The notes under the pieces are model-generated. The model saw nothing but the letters and a program-made list of their open reading frames with translations, was not told the DNA's origin and ran no database searches. The position numbers and the translations under genes were made by a program. Shown here piece after piece: positions 1 to 5,479 of a DNA stretch of 9,607 nt (its first letter is position 1; each line of letters starts with the position of its first letter). This DNA is from Clostridiales bacterium. Its GTDB lineage: Bacteria > Bacillota > Clostridia > Oscillospirales > Acutalibacteraceae. The stretch is from positions 1 to 9,607 of the forward strand of contig JAHZES010000021.1 in NCBI GenBank assembly GCA_019421725.1. Direction: 5' to 3'.

Positions 1-753
1 AACGGAGAACTGGATATTGCCGCATTGCCTACGAACCTGTCCGCGACGCTTTACAACAAAACCGAAGGCAACATTCAGCTGATGGCGCTCAATACGCTCG
101 GAATGCTCTATATTGTCACCAAAGGCACCGATATTACCTCGCTTGCCGAATTGAAGGGCAAAACGGTCTATTCCACCGGCCAGGGTTCCTTGCCGGAGTA
201 TGCGCTGAATTTTATTTTGACACAGAACGGGATCGATCCGGAAAAGGATGTTTCCGTCGAATACCTTTCCGAGCACAGCGAGCTGGCCACCCGTATTTTG
301 AGCTCCGAAGAGCCGATCATTGCGGTGCTGCCGCAGCCGTTTGTTACGCAGGTGACCGCAAAGGACAGCGCGGTCAAAATTGCGCTTGACCTGACGGAAG
401 AGTGGGACAGGGCCGTGGACGGCAAGAGTGTGCTTTCCATGGGGTGCCTGGTGGTTCGAAAGGACTTTGCAGAAGCAAACAGGGATGCGGTTGACGCGTT
501 TCTGGAGGAATATCAGAAGTCGGTCGCCTATACGACGGAAAACCCGGCAGAAGCATCTAAGCTGATTGAGCAGTACGGAATTGTAGCCAGCGCCGCGATT
601 GCGGAAAAAGCGATTCCGAAATGCCATATAGTCTATATCGACGGAGACGAGATGAAGAGCAAAACACAGGATCTGTTCCAGGTTCTTTTTGATGCGAACC
701 CAAAATCGATTGGAGGAAGTCTGCCGAATGACGACTTCTATTACCAGAAGTAA
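1..753 (+). CDS. ABC transporter substrate-binding protein, NitT/TauT (SsuA/ThiY-like) family, 5' end missing
   Basis: This is the C-terminal 250 residues of a periplasmic-type solute-binding protein, which in a Gram-positive would be a lipoprotein anchored outside the membrane that delivers substrate to the permease encoded next. The frame is open from base 1 (reading NGELDIAALPTNL), so the signal peptide and first lobe lie outside the window. The visible part has the features of the NMT1/SsuA-like fold: an early GELDIAALP segment, then LAELKGKTVYSTGQGSLPEY at the start of the second lobe, and IIAVLPQPFVTQV, the usual hinge-return segment. Full-length relatives are about 320-340 residues. 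The 3' end overlaps the permease start by 26 bases. The family imports nitrate, sulfonates, taurine, thiamine or riboflavin precursors and other small molecules; nothing visible here fixes the substrate. Family assignment is firm, substrate unknown. Confidence 0.9.
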   Translation, partial: NGELDIAALPTNLSATLYNKTEGNIQLMALNTLGMLYIVTKGTDITSLAELKGKTVYSTGQGSLPEYALNFILTQNGIDPEKDVSVEYLSEHSELATRILSSEEPIIAVLPQPFVTQVTAKDSAVKIALDLTEEWDRAVDGKSVLSMGCLVVRKDFAEANRDAVDAFLEEYQKSVAYTTENPAEASKLIEQYGIVASAAIAEKAIPKCHIVYIDGDEMKSKTQDLFQVLFDANPKSIGGSLPNDDFYYQK

Positions 754-1522
754 ACGGGAATCAAGATTAAAAAAATGGCAGCGTACTGCGGCCGCGATGC
801 TTTTCTGGATCGCGGTCTGGCAGTGCGCTGCCTTTTTTGTGGGCAAAGAGGTTCTGATCCCGAGTCCTGTGCGGGTCGTTCGGCGGCTTTGGGAGCTGGC
901 CGGGCAGGAGGAATTCTGGACTATGGCGGGCGCCTCGCTCTGGCGGGTGTTGCTCGGTTTTGCCGCCGCGCTGGCGGCCGGGATTCTGTTGGCGGTGCTT
1001 ACGGCAGCTTCGCGCATTTGCCGTGCGTTGCTGCAGCCGCTGGTCTCTGTGATTCGCGCAACTCCGGTGGCGTCCTTTATCATTCTGGCGCTTGTGTGGC
1101 TGCAAAGCGCCAGAGTACCGGTGTTTATTTCATTTTTGACAGTGGTGCCCATCGTGTGGGCAAACGTGGAAAGCGGAATCCTGCAGACGGATCAAAAGCT
1201 GCTGGAAATGGCGAAGCTTTACCGTTTTTCCCGTTGGAAAACGCTGCGGCACGTTTATATTCCGTCGGTACAGCCATATTTTTTGAGCGCTTTTACCACG
1301 GGACTGGGGTTTGCGTGGAAGTCCGGCATTGCGGCCGAAGTAATCGCCAACACACGCAATTCCGTCGGCGGCCAGATTTATAACGCGAAGATCTACCTGG
1401 AGACACCGGACCTGTTTGCATGGACGCTGGTAGTAATTGCACTGAGCATGCTGCTGGAAAAGCTGCTGGTCTGTCTGATTTTGGGATCGACGAAGCGGCG
1501 CGAAGGGAGAAAAAACGGATGA
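728..1522 (+). CDS. ABC transporter permease, NitT/TauT (SsuC/TauC-like) family
   Basis: This is the membrane subunit (264 aa) of the importer, of the BPD_transp_1 type. I chose ATG 728 because GGAGG at 712-716 sits 11 bases upstream and the protein then begins MTTSITRSKRESRLKKW, a short basic cytoplasmic N-terminus followed by a first membrane helix at residues 21-38. Family landmarks are IPSPVRVVRRLWEL (44-57), typical of the SsuC/TauC branch, further hydrophobic helices at about 70-95, 104-125 and 130-148, and the EAA-loop region at about 160-182 (LLEMAKLYRFSRWKTLRHVYIP) that docks on the ATPase. The last helix is at about 230-252. The gene overlaps the binding-protein gene by 26 bases and shares ATGA with the ATPase gene (1519-1522), so translation of all three is probably coupled. 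An earlier in-frame start near 689 would add a non-conserved extension and lacks a better ribosome binding site. Confidence 0.9.
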   Translation: MTTSITRSKRESRLKKWQRTAAAMLFWIAVWQCAAFFVGKEVLIPSPVRVVRRLWELAGQEEFWTMAGASLWRVLLGFAAALAAGILLAVLTAASRICRALLQPLVSVIRATPVASFIILALVWLQSARVPVFISFLTVVPIVWANVESGILQTDQKLLEMAKLYRFSRWKTLRHVYIPSVQPYFLSAFTTGLGFAWKSGIAAEVIANTRNSVGGQIYNAKIYLETPDLFAWTLVVIALSMLLEKLLVCLILGSTKRREGRKNG

Positions 1523-2112
1523 TCCGGTTGAAAAACGTGGAAAAGAGGTTTGGAAGCCAAACCGTTCTCCGCGGTGTGAATGGGGAATTTCCAGAAGGAA
1601 TCACCGCTTTGCTCGGGCCTTCCGGCGGAGGGAAAACAACGCTGCTGCGGTTGATCGCAGGACTGGAAGCGCCGGATACCGGAACGGTAAGCGGGACAGA
1701 AGGGAAAAAGGTCTGCTTCCTGTTTCAGGAGCCGCGGCTTTTGCCGTGGTTGACGGCTGAACAGAATGTGCGGGTGATCCAGGAAAAGCATCCCGCAGTC
1801 AGCGCAGCCGAATGGCTGAAAAGAGTGGGGCTGCAGGGGGCCGAAAATAGGTTTCCGGCAGAGCTTTCCGGTGGAATGTGCCAACGCGTGGCATTCGCAC
1901 GGGCTTTGGCGTTCGGAGGAGACTGCTTTTTGCTGGACGAACCGTTCAAAGAAATTGACACAGCGGCAAAGAGGCTGATCTTTCCGCTGCTGAAACGCGA
2001 AACGGTTGGAAAGACCGTCATTCTTGTGACACACACCGAGGAAGAGGCCCGTCTGCTGTGCGACCGCGAGCTTCGGCTGGAGAACGGCGTGCTGCACGCT
2101 GCCGCAAGGTGA
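1519..2112 (+). CDS. ABC transporter ATP-binding protein, NitT/TauT (SsuB/TauB-like) family
   Basis: This is the cytoplasmic ATPase subunit (197 aa) that powers the importer. ATG 1519 overlaps the permease stop (ATGA) and has GGGAG at 1505-1509. All nucleotide-binding motifs are visible: Walker A GPSGGGKTT (33-41, lysine 39), Q-loop FQEPRLLPWL (glutamine 70; the PRLLPW form is characteristic of the SsuB/TauB branch), signature LSGGM (116-120), Walker B CFLLDEP (catalytic Glu 141), D-loop aspartate 147 and H-loop VTHT (His 172). At 197 aa it is shorter than the roughly 240-260 aa of classical SsuB/TauB, because it stops soon after the H-loop region, but no catalytic element is lost. The D-loop stretch FKEID replaces the more usual F-x-A-L-D. 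It is the last gene of the operon and ends in a hairpin shared with niaR. Confidence 0.93.
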   Translation: MIRLKNVEKRFGSQTVLRGVNGEFPEGITALLGPSGGGKTTLLRLIAGLEAPDTGTVSGTEGKKVCFLFQEPRLLPWLTAEQNVRVIQEKHPAVSAAEWLKRVGLQGAENRFPAELSGGMCQRVAFARALAFGGDCFLLDEPFKEIDTAAKRLIFPLLKRETVGKTVILVTHTEEEARLLCDRELRLENGVLHAAAR

Positions 2113-2139
2113 TCTTTTGCGGCGGGGCGCAAAGGATCA
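2110..2139. terminator. Hairpin between convergent ABC ATPase and niaR genes
   Basis: Arms 2110-2121 (TGATCTTTTGCG) and 2128-2139 (CGCAAAGGATCA) pair over 12 positions, with one G-U wobble, around a 6-base loop. The plus-strand tail is GCCCTTTTC, a weak U-tract, so termination is likely for the importer operon and less clear for niaR. The stop codons of both converging genes (2110-2112 and 2137-2139) form the base of the stem. Confidence 0.6.
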
Positions 2140-2664
2140 GCCCTTTTCGCCGGACGGGACAAGAATACCAAGCCGGTCCAACGCGTCGGTAATGCGTTGA
2201 AAAGCGGCTTTGTCCGGTACGCGGATCATATGAAAATGAAAGCCGTCGGTCAGATCGCAAAGCGGGTTGGCGTTGGAGTGTTTCGCTTTGGCAATGAATT
2301 CGTCGGCGTCATAACGGGACCGGATATTCAGGTCGGCGCTGATCTGTCCGTATAGCGGATGCTCTACCACAACGCTGAGGACAGAGCCGCCGTTGTCCAC
2401 AACCGCGTAAAACTCATCCCGGATGCGGTTGATGCGGTGGCGGCAGGCGATGCTTTCCAAAAGACCGGGGTCCGGTGTTTGAGAAAGAGAATACCCACGG
2501 GAGGTAGCAAGAATTTTTTTGCCGTTTGCGCGCAGGATCGCAATGTCTGAAACGATGATCTGCCGCGTTACGCCGAAATGCGCGGCAAGCGCAGCAGCCG
2601 GAACAGAGTCTTCGGTTTGCGCAAGGATCTGAAGAATATTTGCACGCCTTTCCAACTGATTCAT
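2137..2664 (-). CDS. niaR: Transcription repressor NiaR (niacin-responsive, HTH plus 3H domain)
   Basis: This 175-aa DNA-binding repressor belongs to the NiaR/YrxA family, which in Firmicutes controls niacin uptake and NAD synthesis genes in response to nicotinic acid. ATG 2664 is chosen because AAGGAG lies 11 bases upstream and the protein then starts MNQLERRANIL, as family members do; the open frame upstream is unsupported. An N-terminal HTH_11 winged helix occupies about residues 5-60 (recognition part FGVTRQIIVSDIAILR). The 3H domain follows: His 76 and Glu 84 (RHRINRIRDEF), His 102 (VEHPLYG), and His 143 and His 145 (GFHFHMI). The 76/84/143/145 spacing equals that of the metal ligands I recall for the Thermotoga protein TM1602 (79/87/146/148), so metal binding is probably intact. 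It diverges from a nicotinamidase gene, which fits the role. Family and function are well supported; the regulon beyond the neighbour is unknown. Confidence 0.93.
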   Translation of the reverse strand: MNQLERRANILQILAQTEDSVPAAALAAHFGVTRQIIVSDIAILRANGKKILATSRGYSLSQTPDPGLLESIACRHRINRIRDEFYAVVDNGGSVLSVVVEHPLYGQISADLNIRSRYDADEFIAKAKHSNANPLCDLTDGFHFHMIRVPDKAAFQRITDALDRLGILVPSGEKG

Positions 2665-2721
2665 CTGTACCCAAGCTCCTTTTGATTCTGTGGTGTCTCG
2701 GAAGTATTTGATCTTTTCATG

Positions 2722-2750
2722 ATTATAACACAAGGCGAAGATGCATTCAA
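2722..2750 (-). promoter_or_regulatory. Predicted niaR promoter
   Basis: On the minus strand, TTGAAT (2745-2750) is followed after 17 bases by a perfect TATAAT (2722-2727). Transcription would start near 2715, giving a leader of about 50 bases. The palindromic operator lies 18 bp upstream of this -35 box, so autoregulation is possible but less direct than repression of the neighbour. Confidence 0.65.
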
Positions 2751-2752
2751 TC

Positions 2753-2780
2753 TTGACAGAGAAAGCAATAGGTGTATAAT
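2753..2780 (+). promoter_or_regulatory. Consensus sigma-A promoter of the nicotinamidase gene
   Basis: A perfect TTGACA (2753-2758) and a perfect TATAAT (2775-2780) are separated by 16 bp. This predicts a strong promoter with a start near 2787 and a leader of about 40 bases carrying AGAGGAGG (2811-2818). The -10 box overlaps the left arm of the palindrome, consistent with strong basal activity that a repressor shuts off. Confidence 0.85.
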
Positions 2781-2797
2781 ACTGTATATACACCTAT
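2768..2797. promoter_or_regulatory. 30-bp palindromic operator, probable NiaR binding site
   Basis: Arms ATAGGTGTATA (2768-2778) and TATACACCTAT (2787-2797) are perfect 11-bp inverted repeats with an 8-bp spacer. The site spans about -19 to +11 of the predicted nicotinamidase start, so a bound dimer would block RNA polymerase. The divergent repressor gene is the natural candidate to bind it. That NiaR recognises this exact motif is inferred from position and symmetry, not checked against a published motif. Confidence 0.75.
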
Positions 2798-2828
2798 ATG
2801 GACACTGTTAAGAGGAGGATGAACGATC

Positions 2829-3377
2829 ATGCGGGAGAAAAAATGTGCGGTTTTAGTGGTGGATATGCTCAACGATTTTGTAACGGGGGCCCTGAAGTGT
2901 GACCGGGGGCTTGAGATTGTGCCAAAAACAGCCGAGTTGCTGCGCGCTGCACGTGAAAAAGGAGTGCCGGTGATTTTTTGCAACGATGCACACCTGAAGA
3001 ATGTGGATCACGAGCTGAAGCTTTGGGGAGATCATGCCATTGCAGGCACAAAGGGCGCGGAGGTGATTCCGGAGCTGGAGCTTTGTGAGAGGGATTATGT
3101 GGTGCCCAAACGCCGTTACAGCGGCTTTTTTCACACAGATCTTGATTTGCTGCTTCACGAGCTTGGCGTGAACACCGTGATTATGACCGGATTGCACACG
3201 CATATGTGTGTGCGGCATACTTCGGCGGATGCCTATCAGCTGGGGTATGATATCGTTGTGGCAAAGGATGCAACCAACTCCTTTACGGCTGAGGACTACG
3301 AATCCGGACTGAGATACCTGAAGGAGGTCTACGGCGCCGAAATCAGCGACGTATCCTCTCTGATTCAATCGTTTTGA
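2829..3377 (+). CDS. pncA: Nicotinamidase-like cysteine hydrolase (isochorismatase superfamily)
   Basis: This 182-aa cytoplasmic hydrolase probably converts nicotinamide to nicotinate and ammonia, feeding the Preiss-Handler route to NAD. ATG 2829 has AGAGGAGG 10 bases upstream; the ATG at 2819 is out of frame. The catalytic triad of the superfamily is present: Asp 12 (VVDMLNDF), Lys 94 (VVPKRRYSGF) and Cys 127 (GLHTHMCVRHT). Asp 53 and His 55 (NDAH) together with His 69 (WGDHAIAGT) match the metal site that marks nicotinamidases among isochorismatase-like enzymes. Length equals that of Bacillus-type nicotinamidases (about 180 aa). The divergent niaR gene and the operator over its promoter support the NAD role. 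The alternatives are another isochorismatase-fold amidase such as a ureidoacrylate or biuret-type enzyme; the metal-site motif and context make these less likely. Confidence 0.82.
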   Translation: MREKKCAVLVVDMLNDFVTGALKCDRGLEIVPKTAELLRAAREKGVPVIFCNDAHLKNVDHELKLWGDHAIAGTKGAEVIPELELCERDYVVPKRRYSGFFHTDLDLLLHELGVNTVIMTGLHTHMCVRHTSADAYQLGYDIVVAKDATNSFTAEDYESGLRYLKEVYGAEISDVSSLIQSF

Positions 3378-3385
3378 CAGATTAT

Positions 3386-3431
3386 AAAAAGAGGAAAGCT
3401 TCCGGTCTTTCAGGAAGCTTTCCTCTTTTTT
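3386..3431. terminator. Bidirectional intrinsic terminator between pncA and pyk
   Basis: Arms 3386-3403 and 3413-3430 are a perfect 18-bp inverted repeat (core GAGGAAAGCTTCC) around a 9-base loop. The right arm ends in a run of six T and the left arm begins with five A, so RNA from either strand ends in a U-tract. It serves the two convergent genes on either side. Confidence 0.93.
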
Positions 3432-3441
3432 GCTTTACCGT

Positions 3442-5199
3442 TTATTTTCTGGGCTGGCGCTGTGCGCTGCTGACCAGACCGCGTTCTGCATCCAGTTTGA
3501 CCACAAGACCGGATTTCAAGATATGCGTGGCATTTTCTGCGCCGACAATGACGGGGATGTCCATCGCAAGGCCGGCGATCGCCGCATGGGAATTGGCGCC
3601 GCCCTGTTCGGTAACGATACCGGCGGCGTTTTTCAGCAAGGAGAACAGCGCGTTCGTCGTTTGAGGAATGACCAGAATTTCTCCGCTGCGGAAATTTTTC
3701 AGCGCCTGCTCTTCATTTTCGCAGACGCACAGGCTGGCGCAAACGGACTTTTCGTTAATTCCGCAGCCGGAAACCAGCACGTGACCGACTACCTGAACCT
3801 TCATCATATTGGTGGTGCCGGAAATCCCGAGAGGGACGCCCGCCGTTAGCACGACCAGATCGCCGCTTGTTACCAGCCCGGTGCTTTCGGAGGCATCCAT
3901 TGCGTGCTCGAACAGCTCGTCGGACTCCTGCTCTTCTTCGATCATTAATGGGCGAACTCCCCAGGAGAGGTTCAGCTGGCGGCAGACGCGCTCGTCGGTG
4001 CAGCCGCAGATAATGGGCTGCTGTGGACGGTATTTTGAGATCATTCGCGCGGTTTTCCCGGATTTGGTGACTGTAATGATCGCCTTTGCCCCAAGGTCAC
4101 AGGCTGTGGTGCAGGTCGCGTGTGAAATTGCGTTGGTAACATCTGATATAGCGTTTAGCTTGCGTTCCCGGAACCGGCGCACATAATCAATATTCAGCTC
4201 GGCGCGTGTGGCGATCCGGACCATGGTTTTCAGCGCTTCCAGAGGGTAGCGTCCGGCGGCGGTTTCGCCGGAAAGCATGATCGCGCTGGTGCCGTCGTAA
4301 ATGGCGTTGGCAACGTCGGTAGCTTCGGCGCGCGTTGGGCGCGGGTTTTTTATCATGGAATCAAGCATTTGCGTTGCGGTAATAACGGGCCGGCCGGCCA
4401 TGTAAGCCTTTTTGATCATCATTTTCTGCAGAACGGGAACTTCTTCAAGCGGGATCTCGACGCCCATATCTCCGCGCGCGACCATGATCCCGTCGGCAAC
4501 GCGCAGAATATCGTCAATATTCTGCACACCTTCACGGTTTTCAATTTTTGCAATTATATTAATGGAATGGCAGCCGCAGGTTTCCAACACACGGCGAATA
4601 TCCAGAATATCCTGTGCAGAGCGGGTGAAGGAAGCGGCGATAAAATCAAAGCCGCATTCGGCGCCGAACAGAATATCGGAACGGTCCTTTTCGCTGATAT
4701 AGGGCATGGAAAGAGAAACATCCGGCACGTTAACGCCCTTGCGGTCGGAGACGACGCCGCCGTTGACGACCTCGCAGACGATGTCTGTCGCTGTTACGCG
4801 GAGAACACGCAGCTCTATCAGGCCGTCGTCGATCAAAATCGTGTTGCCGTAGGAAACGTCGTGTACAAGCCCCTGATACGAAACCGAAGCACGGTTTTTG
4901 TCCCCTGCCACGTTCTCGGTAGTCAGCGTGAAGGTGCTTCCGGGTTCCAGCGTAACACTTTTTTCTGAAAAGGTTCCAAGGCGGATTTCCGGCCCTTTTG
5001 TGTCTAAGATGGTAGCGATAGGCAGCTGCAGCTGTTCCCGCAGCCGCACGACCGCATCAAACTTTTTTTTGTGTGAGGCGTGGTCAGAATGAGAAAAATT
5101 AAAGCGGGCGGCATCCATTCCGTGCATCATCATTTGGCGAAGCACTTGCTCGTCGTCGGTGGAAGGGCCAAGCGTGCAGACTATTTTTGTTTTCCTCAT
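3442..5199 (-). CDS. pyk: Pyruvate kinase with C-terminal PEP-utilising domain
   Basis: This 585-aa enzyme makes pyruvate and ATP from phosphoenolpyruvate and ADP, the last step of glycolysis. ATG 5199 gives the canonical start MRKTKIVCTLGPS and has GGAAGGA about 10 bases upstream; the ATG at 5223 adds eight residues and lacks a ribosome binding site. Domain order: barrel A with RFNFSHSDH (32-40) and DTKGPEIR (66-73), B domain to about 168, barrel remainder with the signature IIAKIENREGV (215-225, catalytic Lys 218), MVARGDMGVEIP (239-250) and TATQMLDSM (274-282), C domain about 350-470, then the extra C-terminal domain (about 475-585) with GGANSHAAI, related to PEP synthase phosphohistidine domains. 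Glu 71 in DTKGPEIR corresponds to the residue that distinguishes K+-dependent (Glu) from K+-independent (Lys) enzymes, so K+ dependence is predicted. The 585-aa length matches Bacillus pyruvate kinase. Confidence 0.98.
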   Translation of the reverse strand: MRKTKIVCTLGPSTDDEQVLRQMMMHGMDAARFNFSHSDHASHKKKFDAVVRLREQLQLPIATILDTKGPEIRLGTFSEKSVTLEPGSTFTLTTENVAGDKNRASVSYQGLVHDVSYGNTILIDDGLIELRVLRVTATDIVCEVVNGGVVSDRKGVNVPDVSLSMPYISEKDRSDILFGAECGFDFIAASFTRSAQDILDIRRVLETCGCHSINIIAKIENREGVQNIDDILRVADGIMVARGDMGVEIPLEEVPVLQKMMIKKAYMAGRPVITATQMLDSMIKNPRPTRAEATDVANAIYDGTSAIMLSGETAAGRYPLEALKTMVRIATRAELNIDYVRRFRERKLNAISDVTNAISHATCTTACDLGAKAIITVTKSGKTARMISKYRPQQPIICGCTDERVCRQLNLSWGVRPLMIEEEQESDELFEHAMDASESTGLVTSGDLVVLTAGVPLGISGTTNMMKVQVVGHVLVSGCGINEKSVCASLCVCENEEQALKNFRSGEILVIPQTTNALFSLLKNAAGIVTEQGGANSHAAIAGLAMDIPVIVGAENATHILKSGLVVKLDAERGLVSSAQRQPRK

Positions 5200-5225
5200 G
5201 GTAGCGTCATCCTTCCTGATCATCG

Positions 5226-5247
5226 GCCGGCTTTCCCCGAAGCCGGC
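5226..5247 (-). other. GC-rich hairpin in the pyk 5' leader
   Basis: GCCGGCTT (5226-5233) and AAGCCGGC (5240-5247) form a perfect 8-bp stem with a 6-base loop in the untranslated leader, ending about 10 bases before the pyk ribosome binding site. No U-tract follows on the minus strand, so it is not a terminator or attenuator of the standard kind. An mRNA-stabilising or translation-modulating role is possible. Confidence 0.6.
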
Positions 5248-5272
5248 GGCAGAATTCTCTTAAAACAGAATC

Positions 5273-5301
5273 ATTATATGCTATTTGCAGGATGATGTAC
5301 A
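5273..5301 (-). promoter_or_regulatory. Predicted pyk promoter
   Basis: On the minus strand, TGTACA (5296-5301, 4 of 6 matches) is followed after 17 bases by a perfect TATAAT (5273-5278). The predicted leader is about 65 bases and includes the GC-rich hairpin. Confidence 0.65.
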
Positions 5302-5400
5302 GTTAATTTTTCTTTACATAAGCGGCGGATCGGAATAAAATCCGGCGCGCGGCCGACAATCATAACAGAACGGCTATTTTCAGTTTTTTGCGGATTTCAG

Positions 5401-5430
5401 TGGAAAACAATTTGTATTTTATGCTATACT
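5401..5430 (+). promoter_or_regulatory. Predicted extended -10 promoter of the AI-2E/thioesterase operon
   Basis: TATACT (5425-5430) is preceded by TG one base upstream (5422-5423), making an extended -10. A weak -35 candidate, TGGAAA (5401-5406), lies 18 bp upstream. Transcription would start near 5437, just before the chosen GTG start region, with a leader of about 43 bases. Confidence 0.55.
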
Positions 5431-5479
5431 TATTCTGTTGTTTCCGGCAGGAACCGGAACAGAAAGGGCGGAATCATTT

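Noticed and set aside
1393..2097. A 234-codon minus-strand open frame opposite the ABC ATPase
   Set aside because: The plus strand encodes every ATPase motif in order; the antisense product has low-complexity Cys/Pro/Arg/Gln-rich composition and no family resemblance.
2665..2793. Longer niaR protein starting from 2793
   Set aside because: The extension would cross both promoters and the operator; ATG 2664 has AAGGAG upstream and matches the family N-terminus.
3386..3431. The long inverted repeat considered as a mobile-element end or CRISPR-like repeat
   Set aside because: It occurs once, sits between two convergent genes and has U-tracts on both sides, as expected for a bidirectional terminator.
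4369..4968. A 199-codon plus-strand open frame inside pyk
   Set aside because: It is antisense to a complete, well-conserved pyruvate kinase, has no recognisable domain and no ribosome binding site; such frames are common opposite GC-rich genes.
5175..5223. Upstream ATG (5223) as the start of pyruvate kinase
   Set aside because: The eight extra residues are not part of the family N-terminus, and the good ribosome binding site GGAAGGA lies between the two ATGs, serving ATG 5199.
5302..5400. Search for a riboswitch or small RNA between the pyk and AI-2E promoters
   Set aside because: Only short, imperfect inverted repeats are visible and no known riboswitch core could be recognised.
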